Shown here: positions 28,133 to 36,346 of the stretch, one piece after another
How the letters are laid out: each line of letters begins with the position of its first letter
Position numbering within the stretch: position 1 is the stretch's first letter
Assembly (NCBI GenBank): GCA_902825865.1
Contig: CADECX010000003.1
Location: forward strand, 15,514-75,353
Reading direction: 5' to 3'
Source: an uncultured Alphaproteobacteria bacterium
GTDB lineage: Bacteria > Pseudomonadota > Alphaproteobacteria > Micropepsales > Micropepsaceae
Length of the DNA: 59,840 bases
The notes under the pieces: generated by a model
Seen by the model: only the letters and a program-made list of their open reading frames with translations
Databases searched by the model: none
Told to the model about the DNA's origin: nothing
Made by a program: the position numbers and the translations under genes

Positions 28133-29262
28133 AGCAATTCTTCAATCACCCGATTAAGCAGCAGGCGCCCGTTGGGCGTTGCGGTCAGCCTGTCATTGTC
28201 GCGGATCAGGAATCCTTGCTCGATCATGGCGGTAACCTTCGCCGCATTGAGCTGGGTGCTCCAGCGCTTTTCATAGGCCGCAAGATCGAGCCCTTCCGCC
28301 AACCGCAGATTCATCAAAAGGTGTTCGCGCGCCGCCTCTTCGTTTGAAACTGGCGTCATGTCTGAAAGCCCATGGCCGACCTTCGCCACGGTATCGCGCC
28401 AGCGCTCCGGCAGCTTGATCGCGGCGGTGGCGGTGCGCCGCCCGCCAAGATTGATGCGGCCATGTGCGCCCGGCCCAACACCGGCATACTCGCCATAGCG
28501 CCAATAGATCAGATTGTGACGGCTTTCCTGACCGGGGCGGGCGTGATTGGAGATTTCATAAGCCGGAATGCCGGCCGCTTCGGTCAGCTCTTGCGTGGTT
28601 TCATACAGCCCCGCCGCCAGATCCTCGCCGGGAATCTGCAATTGGCCGTTCCGGTGGAGCAGCGCATAGGGCGTTTCCGGCTCAATGGTCAGTTGATAGA
28701 GCGACAAATGATCGGTGCCAAAGTCCAGCGCCTGTTTCAATTCTGTGCGCCAAGCCGCATCGCTTTGATCCGGGCGGGCATAGATCAAATCCAGCGAAAC
28801 CCGGCTGAATTGGCGCATCGCCATCGCCAGCGCCGCCTCGGCTTCGGCCACGTCATGCAAGCGGCCCAGTTTCTTCAGGTCGGCATCGTTGAGCGCCTGC
28901 ACCCCCAGCGAAACACGATTGACCCCGGCGGCGCGATAATCGGCAAAACGCGCCGCATCGGCGCTGGCCGGATTGGCCTCCAAAGTGATTTCAGGATCAT
29001 TGGCCATCGGCCAGAGCGCCGCGATTTTCTGCAAGACGCGTCCAACGGATTTGCCCGCCATCAAGGACGGCGTGCCGCCGCCGAAAAAAATCGTTTCCAC
29101 CACCGGACGTTCAGCCTGGTTTGCGGCGACCCAGTCCAGCTCGGCGAGAATGCCGTCGACCCAGCCATCTTCGTCTATCGCGGTGCGAACATGGGAATTG
29201 AAATCGCAATAGGGGCATTTGGCGGCGCAGAAAGGCCAGTGAACGTAAACGCCGAAACTCAT
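28129..29262 (-). CDS. hemW: HemW, radical SAM haem chaperone/coproporphyrinogen oxidase-like
   Basis: A 377-residue radical SAM protein. The cluster motif is CAAKCPYC (Cys12, Cys16, Cys19), followed by FFGGGTPSLM and LEANPASAD. HemW proteins are often annotated as anaerobic coproporphyrinogen III oxidase but act as haem chaperones; residues that define true HemN are not apparent. ATG at 29262 is preferred; a GTG four codons earlier is possible. It is convergent with the lipoprotein gene, with stops overlapping by 4 bp. Confidence 0.92.
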   Translation of the reverse strand: MSFGVYVHWPFCAAKCPYCDFNSHVRTAIDEDGWVDGILAELDWVAANQAERPVVETIFFGGGTPSLMAGKSVGRVLQKIAALWPMANDPEITLEANPASADAARFADYRAAGVNRVSLGVQALNDADLKKLGRLHDVAEAEAALAMAMRQFSRVSLDLIYARPDQSDAAWRTELKQALDFGTDHLSLYQLTIEPETPYALLHRNGQLQIPGEDLAAGLYETTQELTEAAGIPAYEISNHARPGQESRHNLIYWRYGEYAGVGPGAHGRINLGGRRTATAAIKLPERWRDTVAKVGHGLSDMTPVSNEEAAREHLLMNLRLAEGLDLAAYEKRWSTQLNAAKVTAMIEQGFLIRDNDRLTATPNGRLLLNRVIEELL

Positions 29263-29279
29263 AACAACCCACACTTGTC

Positions 29280-29400
29280 ATGGCCCGCAAATGCGGGCCA
29301 TCCAGATGGGATCCGCGGCGGCGTCTGAAATTTATTCGATATTCTATTCTTCACGGGCTTCGTTAGTTTCACCTGGATGGCCCACACTCCGGTGGGCCAT
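29280..29400. repeat. Pair of inverted REP-like palindromes between hemW and rdgB
   Basis: ATGGCCCGC/GCGGGCCAT lies at 29280-29301 and ATGGCCCAC/GTGGGCCAT at 29377-29400. The outer flanks mirror each other: the first is bordered by TGTC and CCAGATGG, the second by CCTGG and GACATGAG. The pair therefore forms a BIME-like unit. The same architecture recurs at 34139-34218. Confidence 0.8.
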
Positions 29401-29412
29401 GACATGAGTGTG

Positions 29413-30024
29413 TTAGAGAGATTCCGTAAATATCCCCGAATGCAGCAGCTTCTCGAACGCCTTGGCGCGGTGGCTCATGGCGTGTTTCTTCGCCGGATCA
29501 ATCTCCGCGAAGGTCTGCTCCATGCCGTCAGCGACAAAAATCGGATCGTAACCGAAGCCATGGTCGCCGCGCGGTGGAAAGCTCAGCCTTCCATGCACTT
29601 CGCCTTCAAAGGTCTGCATCTCTCCCGACGGCATGGCGATGCACAAGGCGCAGACGAATTTCGCGGCGCTGCCTGTCAGGCCTTTGTGGCGCAGCTCGTC
29701 ATGGATGCGGTTCATGGCGATGCGGAAATCCTTGGTTGGTCCCGCCCAGCGTGCCGAATAGATGCCGGGCGCGCCGTCCAGCGCATCGACGCAAAGACCT
29801 GAGTCATCCGCCAGCGCCGCATGGTGGCCGCCCTTGGCCGATGCCAGCGCCTTGATTTCGGCATTGGCCGCAAAGGTCAGTCCGGTTTCTTCCGGCTCCG
29901 GCAGGCCCAGCGATCCCGCGCTGACCGGGTGAATGCCATGCGGGCCCAAGAGCGCCTTGATCTCGCGCACCTTGCCTTCATTGTGCGAAGCCACCACCAA
30001 CTGGCTGCCGCGCGGCAGTCTCAC
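29413..30024 (-). CDS. rdgB: dITP/XTP pyrophosphatase RdgB (HAM1 family)
   Basis: A 203-residue house-cleaning enzyme that hydrolyses non-canonical purine triphosphates (dITP, XTP). Marks: [14 protein letters not shown] with the substrate Asn, [11 protein letters not shown] with catalytic acids, [17 protein letters not shown] and [10 protein letters not shown]. The GTG at 30024 is chosen because GGAG lies 8 bp upstream. A TTG at 30045 would overlap rph by 8 bp. Confidence 0.93.
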   Translation of the reverse strand: MRLPRGSQLVVASHNEGKVREIKALLGPHGIHPVSAGSLGLPEPEETGLTFAANAEIKALASAKGGHHAALADDSGLCVDALDGAPGIYSARWAGPTKDFRIAMNRIHDELRHKGLTGSAAKFVCALCIAMPSGEMQTFEGEVHGRLSFPPRGDHGFGYDPIFVADGMEQTFAEIDPAKKHAMSHRAKAFEKLLHSGIFTESL

Positions 30025-30037
30025 GCCCACTTCTCCA

Positions 30038-30751
30038 TCAAACAAGTGCTGCCTTCTGCAGTTCGACCAATTCGCCGATGCCTTTGCGCGCCAGCTTGAG
30101 CAACGCGCCCAACTGTTCCTCGGTGAAGGGCGCGCCTTCGGCGGTGCCCTGGATTTCCACCAGCCCGCCAGCGCCCGTCAGGACAAAATTGGCGTCGGTC
30201 TCGGCAGTGGAGTCCTCGTCATAATCCAGATCCAGAACCGGCACGCCTTTGACGATGCCGCAGCTGACCGCCGCGACATGATCCTTGATCACCGGCGCAG
30301 CCACCATGCCCACCTTCTTCATGAAAGCGATGCATTGGCCCAGGGCGACAAAGCCGCCGGTGATGGCTGCCGTGCGGGTGCCGCCATCGGCCTGCAGCAC
30401 ATCGCAGTCGATGGTGATCTGGCGTTCGCCGAGCGCGGAAAGATCGCACACCGCGCGCAAGCTGCGGCCGACCAGGCGCTGGATCTCCTGGGTGCGGCCA
30501 GACTGTTTGCCCGCCGCCGCCTCGCGCCGCATGCGGTCATGGGTGGAACGCGGCAGCATGCCATACTCAGCCGTCACCCAGCCCTTGCCGGAACCCTTGA
30601 GGAAGGGCGGCGCTTTCTCTTCCAGGCTGGCGGTGACCAGCACATGGGTATCGCCGAACTTGACCAGGCAGGACCCCTCGGCATGGCGGGAAAAGCCGGG
30701 GGTAAGGGAAACGGCGCGCATCTGGTCTAGGGCGCGGTTGGAAGGGCGCAT
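30038..30751 (-). CDS. rph: Ribonuclease PH
   Basis: A 237-residue phosphorolytic 3'-5' exoribonuclease that trims tRNA 3' ends. Marks: [40 protein letters not shown] with phosphate-binding arginine region, and [18 protein letters not shown] with catalytic acids. It is complete, unlike the truncated rph of some E. coli strains. It is divergent from hrcA. Confidence 0.97.
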   Translation of the reverse strand: MRPSNRALDQMRAVSLTPGFSRHAEGSCLVKFGDTHVLVTASLEEKAPPFLKGSGKGWVTAEYGMLPRSTHDRMRREAAAGKQSGRTQEIQRLVGRSLRAVCDLSALGERQITIDCDVLQADGGTRTAAITGGFVALGQCIAFMKKVGMVAAPVIKDHVAAVSCGIVKGVPVLDLDYDEDSTAETDANFVLTGAGGLVEIQGTAEGAPFTEEQLGALLKLARKGIGELVELQKAALV

Positions 30752-30879
30752 GGAGCCTCATATATCGGTCTGCTAACGTTGGGGCGTTACCTAGCGTCAG
30801 CAAGGCAACAGAAGCAAACGAAACCAGAAATATCAGGAATTTCAACCTCTTGGCATTGGAACCGCGTTCCCCCTTCGTC

Positions 30880-31899
30880 ATGCCGCAAGGCTTTACCGAG
30901 CGCCCCCGGGAGGTTTTCCGCCATCTGGTGGAAGCTTTTTTGACCAGCGGCGAGCCGGTCGGCTCCCGAACCCTGTCCCAGCGCCTGCCCCATGCTTTGT
31001 CGCCCGCCTCCATTCGCAATGTGATGGCGGACCTGGAGGCCATGGGCCTGCTCTATGCACCCCACACCAGCGCCGGACGCATTCCCACTGAAAAGGGCCT
31101 CAGGCTGTTCGTGGACGGGCTGCTGGAAATCGGCCAGCTCGCGCCGGACGAGCGCATCGCCATCGAAGCCCGCATGTCGGGCAGCGGCCAGCGGATCGAG
31201 GATGTTCTGACCCAGGCCACCCAGAGCCTGGCGGGCCTGTCGCGCTGCGCCGGACTGATGCTGACCGCCAAACAGGACAGCGCCCTCAAACATGTGGAAT
31301 TCGTCGGCGTGGCGCCCGGCAAGGCGCTGGTGATCATGGTCAGTGAAGATGGCCAGGTGGAAAACCGCGTCATCGACACGCCCGCCGGCCTTCCGGTTTC
31401 GGCTCTCTCAGAGGCCGGCAATTATCTGGGCGCGCGGCTGCGGGGACGCACCATCGATGCCGCCCGTAGCGAAATCCTGGCCGAGCTGGACGGCGAAAAG
31501 CTGGAGCTGGACGCCCTTACCGCAAAGCTGGTGGCCACGGGATTGGCGACCCTGGCGGGGCCGGAAAAGGTGCTGATCGTGCGCGGCACCTCGCATCTGT
31601 TGGACAATCAGGCCGACCTGGACCGGGTCCGTGTGTTGTTCGACGATATCGAACGCAAGGCTGACCTGATCCGGCTGTTGGAGCTGGCCAAGGACGGCGA
31701 AGGGGTCCAGATTTTCATTGGCTCGGAAAACCGGCTGTTTTCCCTGTCGGGCTCCTCCATCGTGGCTGCCCCCTATGCCAATGCCCAGGGCAAGATCGTG
31801 GGTGTGATCGGGGTTCTGGGGCCGACCCGGCTGAATTACGGCCGTATCATCCCCATGGTCGACCATACCGCCAAAGTCATTGGACGATTGCTTGCTTAG
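30880..31899 (+). CDS. hrcA: Heat-inducible transcription repressor HrcA
   Basis: A 339-residue repressor with an N-terminal winged helix: SGEPVGSRTLSQRLPHALSP, then RNVMADLEAMGLLYAPHTSAGRIPTEKGLR. The GAF-like regulatory region follows and the C-terminus has GVIGVLGPTRLNYGRIIPMV. HrcA binds CIRCE to repress groESL and other chaperone genes. No CIRCE (TTAGCACTC-N9-GAGTGCTAA) is visible upstream. The ATG at 30880 is taken; TTG at 30850 in frame is an alternative with a poor ribosome-binding site. grpE follows, the usual order. Confidence 0.94.
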   Translation: MPQGFTERPREVFRHLVEAFLTSGEPVGSRTLSQRLPHALSPASIRNVMADLEAMGLLYAPHTSAGRIPTEKGLRLFVDGLLEIGQLAPDERIAIEARMSGSGQRIEDVLTQATQSLAGLSRCAGLMLTAKQDSALKHVEFVGVAPGKALVIMVSEDGQVENRVIDTPAGLPVSALSEAGNYLGARLRGRTIDAARSEILAELDGEKLELDALTAKLVATGLATLAGPEKVLIVRGTSHLLDNQADLDRVRVLFDDIERKADLIRLLELAKDGEGVQIFIGSENRLFSLSGSSIVAAPYANAQGKIVGVIGVLGPTRLNYGRIIPMVDHTAKVIGRLLA

Positions 31900-31937
31900 G
31901 GTTTATGGACGCCCCCGGAAAATGAGTGTTTAGCGAT

Positions 31938-32501
31938 ATGACTGACGAACCGACCCAGCTTCCCGACTCCGAGAATCCGCATGCCGCGGAATTCGCCGTG
32001 CTGCAATCCCTGCAGGCCGAGGTGGATTCCCTCAAGGACCAGCGCCTGCGTGCGCTTGCCGAGGCGGAAAATATCCGCCGCCGTGCCGAGAAGGAAAAGG
32101 GCGAAGCCAGCCTGTATGCGGTGACCAAATTCGCCCGCGACATGGTGGGCATTGCCGATAATTTCGCCCGTGCTTTGGCCGCGGTGCCCGCCGATGTGCG
32201 GGCCGCCGCCGATCCCCAAGTTCAAGCCGTGCTGGACGGGGTGGAGGCCACCGACCGCCAGCTGATCCAGACCTTGGAGCGCTATGGCGTCAAGCCGGTG
32301 GACACCAGCGACGGCAAGTTCGATCCCAACCTGCATCAGGCCATCGCCGAGGTGCCGGGCAACGGCAAGCCCGGCGGCACCATCGTGGATGTGGTGCAGT
32401 CCGGCTATATGATCGGAGACAGGCTGCTGCGCCCCGCCATGGTCACGGTTGCAAAAAAAGATATGCCTGCTCAAGCCGCAGGCGTGGATACTAAGGCCTA
32501 G
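31938..32501 (+). CDS. grpE: Nucleotide exchange factor GrpE
   Basis: A 187-residue co-chaperone that releases ADP from DnaK. It has the long N-terminal coiled coil (LQSLQAEVDSLKDQRLRALA, ENIRRRAEKEKGEA) and the C-terminal beta domain with FDPNLHQAI and GYMIGDRLLRPAMVTVAKK. ATG at 31938 is preferred to the GTG four codons earlier. It is 38 bp after hrcA and probably in the same operon. Confidence 0.96.
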   Translation: MTDEPTQLPDSENPHAAEFAVLQSLQAEVDSLKDQRLRALAEAENIRRRAEKEKGEASLYAVTKFARDMVGIADNFARALAAVPADVRAAADPQVQAVLDGVEATDRQLIQTLERYGVKPVDTSDGKFDPNLHQAIAEVPGNGKPGGTIVDVVQSGYMIGDRLLRPAMVTVAKKDMPAQAAGVDTKA

Positions 32502-32524
32502 CAAGAGCCTGAGAGGGGCGTTCC

Positions 32525-33331
32525 ATGTCTGAACTGAAGATCGTCGTCACGGGCGCGTCCGGCCGCATGGGCCGCACGCTTATCCGCGAGATCGCGCAGG
32601 GTTCGGGCCTCACGCTTTGCGGCGCGCTGGAAATGGAAGGCCATCCCAATCTGGGCCTGGACTCCGGCACCTTGGCGGGCATGCAACCCAATGGCATCAA
32701 GCTGACCGCCGACCCCCTGCTCCTGCTCGCCCATGCCCAAGCGGTGGTGGATTTCACCACGCCGATGGTTTCCACCATGCTGGCCGAGCTGGCGGCCCAG
32801 GCGCGCATCGTTCATGTCATCGGCACCACCGGCTTTGACGAAAAGAGCGAGGCGCGGATTTCCGCCGCCGCCCGTCATGCCGTGATTGTGAAGTCCGGCA
32901 ATATGAGCATGGGCGTCAATCTGCTGGCCGCGCTGGTCGAGCGCGCCGCCAAGTCGCTGCCCGACTATGATGTCGAGGTGCTGGAAATGCATCACCGCAA
33001 CAAGGTGGATGCGCCGTCCGGCACCGCCATATTGCTGGGCAAGGCTGCCGCCAAGGGCCGGGACGTGCCGCTGGACAAGCATTGGGTCAAGACGCGCGAC
33101 GGCCATAATCTGGGCGCGCGCGCCGAAGGCAGTATCGGCTTTGCGACTTTGCGCGGCGGCAGTGTGGTGGGCGAACATTCGGTGATCCTGGCCGGCACCG
33201 GCGAGCGCATCACGCTTTCCCATTCCGCCGAAGACCGTTCCATCTTCGCGCATGGCGCGCTGACTGCCGCGAAATGGGGTCATGGCAAGAAGCCGGGACT
33301 CTATGCCATGACGGACGTTCTTGGATTATAA
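32525..33331 (+). CDS. dapB: 4-hydroxy-tetrahydrodipicolinate reductase
   Basis: A 268-residue NAD(P)H-dependent enzyme of the lysine/diaminopimelate pathway. The nucleotide motif is [14 protein letters not shown]. Substrate-binding and catalytic residues lie in [16 protein letters not shown], and ALVKSGNMS-like [13 protein letters not shown] precedes them. AGAGGGGCG upstream of the ATG is a good ribosome-binding site. It follows grpE by 23 bp. Confidence 0.97.
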   Translation: MSELKIVVTGASGRMGRTLIREIAQGSGLTLCGALEMEGHPNLGLDSGTLAGMQPNGIKLTADPLLLLAHAQAVVDFTTPMVSTMLAELAAQARIVHVIGTTGFDEKSEARISAAARHAVIVKSGNMSMGVNLLAALVERAAKSLPDYDVEVLEMHHRNKVDAPSGTAILLGKAAAKGRDVPLDKHWVKTRDGHNLGARAEGSIGFATLRGGSVVGEHSVILAGTGERITLSHSAEDRSIFAHGALTAAKWGHGKKPGLYAMTDVLGL

Positions 33332-33342
33332 AGGCGCGGGTC

Positions 33343-33421
33343 TTTTGCGCCCTGAGTTCGTCGCGCGCGCTCACGTGCTATACGCACGCTCCGCGCGACG
33401 CTCCTGCTCAGGATCGCAAAA
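33343..33421. repeat. Nested inverted repeat between dapB and nth
   Basis: TTTTGCG at 33343-33349 pairs with CGCAAAA at 33415-33421. Inside lie CTGAG/CTCAG, CGTCGCGCG/CGCGCGACG (33359-33367 and 33392-33400) and CGTGC/GCACG around a short loop. Together this is a near-continuous cruciform of about 79 bp. It may form a structured transcript end or be a dispersed palindromic element. Confidence 0.7.
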
Positions 33422-33447
33422 TCCCTCGCGCCTCAAGCAGGGCTAAA

Positions 33448-34152
33448 ATGCCGAAACCTTTTTCCAAAGCTGAGGCCGAGGAATTTTTTGCGCGGCTGAA
33501 GAAGCACACGCCCGAGCCCAAGACCGAGCTGCAATACGTCAATCCCTACACCTTGCTGGTGGCAGTGGTGATGTCGGCGCAAGCCACCGACAAGGGCGTC
33601 AACAAAGCCACCGCGCCGCTGTTCAAAACGGTCAAAACACCGGAGCAGATGGTGGCGCTGGGCGAGGAAAAGCTCGCGGAGGCGATCAAGACCATCGGGC
33701 TTTATCGCGGCAAGGCCAAGAATGTCGTCGCGCTATCCAAGATTCTGCTGGAACAGCATGGCGGCAAGGTGCCTGCGGATCGCGAAGCGCTGCAGGCTTT
33801 GCCCGGCGTCGGCCGCAAGACCGCCAATGTGGTTTTGAATGTGGCGTTCGGCGAGCCGACCATCGCGGTGGACACCCATATCTTCCGGGTTTCCAACCGC
33901 ACCAATCTGGCGCCGGGCAAGGATGTGGTGGAGGTGGAAGACAGGTTGGAAAAGATCGTACCAGACCAGTTCAAGCTTCACGCCCATCACTGGCTGATCC
34001 TGCACGGCCGCTATACCTGCATTGCGCGCAAGCCGCTTTGCCCGACCTGCGTGGTCCGCGATCTCTGCCGCTTCAAGGACAAGACGAAAGAGCTTCCGGT
34101 GATGAAAGCAAAAGCCCCGGTCTCCAAAAAATCTCACCATGGCCGGGCCTGA
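33448..34152 (+). CDS. nth: Endonuclease III
   Basis: A 234-residue DNA glycosylase/AP lyase for oxidised pyrimidines. The helix-hairpin-helix is LPGVGRKTANVVLNVAFG with the catalytic Lys, and VDTHIFRVSNR holds the catalytic Asp. The [4Fe-4S] motif C-x6-C-x2-C-x5-C is complete in CIARKPLCPTCVVRDLC. An in-frame opening upstream to 33274 runs through the palindrome and dapB; the ATG at 33448 after AGGGCTAAA is the family start. The last few codons lie inside a REP-like palindrome. Confidence 0.96.
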   Translation: MPKPFSKAEAEEFFARLKKHTPEPKTELQYVNPYTLLVAVVMSAQATDKGVNKATAPLFKTVKTPEQMVALGEEKLAEAIKTIGLYRGKAKNVVALSKILLEQHGGKVPADREALQALPGVGRKTANVVLNVAFGEPTIAVDTHIFRVSNRTNLAPGKDVVEVEDRLEKIVPDQFKLHAHHWLILHGRYTCIARKPLCPTCVVRDLCRFKDKTKELPVMKAKAPVSKKSHHGRA

Positions 34153-34218
34153 CCCGGCCATCCAGAGTCGGAAGCTCCAGCATGTGTTGCCCTGGATGGG
34201 CGGCTCAAGGCCGCCCAT
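34139..34218. repeat. Pair of inverted REP-like palindromes at the nth 3' end
   Basis: ATGGCCGGG/CCCGGCCAT at 34139-34161 and ATGGGCGGC/GCCGCCCAT at 34196-34218. They are flanked by CCAGAG and CCTGG in mirrored orientation, as in the pair at 29280-29400. The first copy supplies the last codons and stop of nth, so the element altered that gene's C-terminus. Confidence 0.8.
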
Positions 34219-34228
34219 GGAGAATTAA

Positions 34229-34606
34229 TTAAGAGGTTTTAGCCGGCGAGATCTTCAAAGCGGTGAGGCAGGCAATGTCGGCTGCGCTGCCGGTGCCGTG
34301 TGGCAGGGTTTCGACATGGCGCACCGCGGGCGGGGTCCCGTAGAGGAAGAAGAAAGCGCGGCAGGCCGCCCCGTCATAGCGCCACATTTCGGTGCTGCCG
34401 TCCTTGCGCACAAAGGCGGGGTGTCCAAAAGCCGCCTGCAGTCCGGACGCCGCCATATTGAGATACTGACCCGGTTCGCCGCGCGGCGGCGCGGGCGGGA
34501 TGGCGCCCGGCGCCGGGGCAGCCTGCGCCGGCGGTGGCGGCGGCGGTTTGGCGGCGCAACCGGCAACGGCCAGTCCAGCCAACAATATCGCAAAGCGGCG
34601 GATCAT
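34229..34606 (-). CDS. Small proline-rich lipoprotein of unknown function
   Basis: A 125-residue protein starting at the ATG at 34606 after AAGGCCAAGG. The signal peptide ends in the lipobox AVAGC. A run of prolines and alanines follows, then a compact domain (NMAASGLQAAFGHPAFVRKD, STEMWRYDGAACRAFFFLYG) resembling small outer-membrane SmpA/BamE-like folds only in size. The C-terminal region has two cysteines that could pair. I do not recognise a family. It is divergent from adenosine kinase. Confidence 0.7.
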   Translation of the reverse strand: MIRRFAILLAGLAVAGCAAKPPPPPPAQAAPAPGAIPPAPPRGEPGQYLNMAASGLQAAFGHPAFVRKDGSTEMWRYDGAACRAFFFLYGTPPAVRHVETLPHGTGSAADIACLTALKISPAKTS

Positions 34607-34706
34607 CCTTGGCCTTCTGCACCAGCAACCCTGGGACCTCAAGCGAAATGCTTGCGCGGATGCGCCTGCCGCGTGTAATCGGGGCCCTCGATTTCAGGGG
34701 ACCTGT

Positions 34707-35723
34707 ATGACCGACCAGCAATATGACGTCGCCGGGCTTGGCAATGCCATCGTGGATGTCATCGCCTCGGTGGACGACCGATTTCTCCTGACCCATGGCA
34801 TCGCCAAGGGCGGCATGACCCTGATCGACGAGTTTCGCGCCAAGGAACTTCAGAAGGCCCTGACCGATCACCAGCAGACCATGTCCGCCTTGCATGAAGT
34901 GGCGGGCGGTTCAGCCGCAAACACCATGGCGGGGCTGGCCTCGCTGGGCGGTACCGGCTTGTTCCTGGGCAAGGTCGCCGACGACCGGCTGGGCAAGGTG
35001 TTCGGCGATTCCATGGCGGCGACCGGCGTGCGGTTCCACAATGGCGTGCGCAAAACCAGCGCCTCCACCGCTACCTCCATGATCGCGGTGACGCCGGACG
35101 GCCAGCGCAGCATGAACACGTTTCTGGGCGCCTGCCGCGAGATCGTTTCCGAGGATGTGGACGAGAAGGAGGTGGCGCGGGCGCGCATCCTCTATATCGA
35201 AGGCTATCTCTGGGACGAGGAAAGCGCCAAACAGGCTTCGCGCAAGGCCATCGCCGCGGTCAAGGGCGCGGGCGGACGCATTGCGCTGACCTTGTCCGAC
35301 GCCTTCTGCGTCGGGCGTTTCCGCGACGAGTTCCTGCAACTGCTGGACAAGGATGTGAACATCCTGTTCGCCAATGAGGGCGAAGCCAAAGCGCTGTTCG
35401 AAGCCGAAGACTTTGCCGATGTCGTGAAGGCGGCTCAGAAATGGGGCGGCATCGCCGCCTTGACCCGTTCGGCCAAGGGTTGCGTGGTGGTGGAAGATGG
35501 CGTGGTGCATGAAATTGCCGCCGCGCCGGTGGCCAAGGTGATCGACACCACGGGGGCGGGAGACCAATTCGCCGCCGGATTCCTGTACGGCCTCACCCAT
35601 GGCAAGGGCCTGGCGGATTGCGGACGGTTGGGCGCATTGGCGGCGGCGGAAGTGATCTCGCATTATGGCGCGCGGCCGGAAAAATCGCTGAAAGAGCTGG
35701 CGGCGAAGGCCGGGCTGATCTAA
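34707..35723 (+). CDS. Adenosine kinase (PfkB family)
   Basis: A 338-residue ribokinase-fold enzyme. The N-terminal GLGNAIVDVIASVDD and GGSAANTMAGLASLGG bind the nucleoside; the catalytic PfkB motif is DTTGAGDQFAAGFLYGL. This subgroup is usually annotated adenosine kinase, converting adenosine to AMP; other nucleosides or sugars cannot be excluded. ATG at 34707 follows AGGGGACCTGT. Its stop overlaps the convergent yjbQ stop by 4 bp. Confidence 0.88.
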   Translation: MTDQQYDVAGLGNAIVDVIASVDDRFLLTHGIAKGGMTLIDEFRAKELQKALTDHQQTMSALHEVAGGSAANTMAGLASLGGTGLFLGKVADDRLGKVFGDSMAATGVRFHNGVRKTSASTATSMIAVTPDGQRSMNTFLGACREIVSEDVDEKEVARARILYIEGYLWDEESAKQASRKAIAAVKGAGGRIALTLSDAFCVGRFRDEFLQLLDKDVNILFANEGEAKALFEAEDFADVVKAAQKWGGIAALTRSAKGCVVVEDGVVHEIAAAPVAKVIDTTGAGDQFAAGFLYGLTHGKGLADCGRLGALAAAEVISHYGARPEKSLKELAAKAGLI

Positions 35724-36136
35724 GCGCCCAAAAGGTGAAGCATCACCTCGCGCCGGTGCGGCGCGTCGCGATGCTCGAACAGGTAAATCCCTTGCCAGGT
35801 GCCCAGCGCCAGCTTGCCGTGGCGCAATGGAATGCCGATCGAGGTTTGGGTCAGCGCGGCGCGGACATGCGAGGGCATGTCATCCGGCCCTTCGGCAGTG
35901 TGGCGGTAATTCATGCCCCTGGTGGCGATAGCGGCGAAGAAAGCGCGCAAATCCTTTTGCACATCCGGATCGGCATTTTCCTGAATCACCAGCGACGCCG
36001 AGGTGTGGCGGACAAAGCAGGTTAGAAGGCCGTCCGCTATTTTCTCGCCGCGCACAAAAGCGTCTGCTTCATCGGTGAATTCATACAGGCCTGAGCCCTT
36101 GGTCGGAATAGTGAGATTGTGAAAGGCTTGTTTCAT
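35720..36136 (-). CDS. yjbQ: YjbQ (UPF0047) family protein
   Basis: A 138-residue protein with the family's HTSASLVIQENADPDV and GTWQGIYLFEHRD motifs. YjbQ proteins form trimers and show weak thiamin-phosphate synthase activity in vitro; the physiological role is uncertain. The start ATG overlaps the stop of a short smr-like remnant, and a second, diverged copy of its first 14 codons lies 210 bp upstream, at the end of the intact smr gene. Confidence 0.92.
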   Translation of the reverse strand: MKQAFHNLTIPTKGSGLYEFTDEADAFVRGEKIADGLLTCFVRHTSASLVIQENADPDVQKDLRAFFAAIATRGMNYRHTAEGPDDMPSHVRAALTQTSIGIPLRHGKLALGTWQGIYLFEHRDAPHRREVMLHLLGA

Positions 36137-36174
36137 TGTCTTTTCCGCAATCGAACATAAAGCCCGTCACCACC
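36133..36174 (-). pseudogene. Remnant of a diverged smr 3' end
   Basis: Read on the minus strand this encodes GGDGLYVRLRKRQ then stop. It aligns with GGAGALYVYLRKRA, the C-terminus of the intact smr gene at 36343-36822. The remnant's TGA overlaps the yjbQ ATG in the same ATGA way as the intact smr stop overlaps the yjbQ remnant. Only this tail is present. Confidence 0.7.
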
Positions 36175-36183
36175 GCATCGCAA

Positions 36184-36296
36184 GCCGCTCGCCATAGCTC
36201 GCGGCGTCCCGGCCTCGCGGCGCGCAAAGTAACGCGCCGCTGCGGCGTTCGTCGCTCGAAATGGTCCACTGGACCATTTCGTTCGCTTCGCGAACC
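36184..36296. repeat. Dispersed palindromic element inside the duplicated smr/yjbQ junction
   Basis: It contains the 24-bp unit at 36184-36207 shared with 1261-1284 (22 of 24 in reverse orientation). GGCCTCGCGGCGCG at 36211-36224 is also found exactly at 14068-14081. A 25-bp near-perfect palindrome lies at 36257-36281 (12-bp arms, central C), and TTCGCTTCGCGAA at its edge is a further small palindrome. Confidence 0.75.
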
Positions 36297-36301
36297 ACTC
36301 C

Positions 36302-36346
36302 TCACCCCTTGGTCGGCACCGTCACGGTGTGAAAAGACTGTTTCAT
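36302..36346 (-). pseudogene. Remnant of a diverged yjbQ 5' end
   Basis: It encodes MKQSFHTVTVPTKG followed by a stop. The intact yjbQ begins MKQAFHNLTIPTKG. The ATG overlaps the smr stop (ATGA), which must be the original coupled gene junction. Eleven of 42 bases differ from the intact gene, seven of them at third codon positions. Confidence 0.75.
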
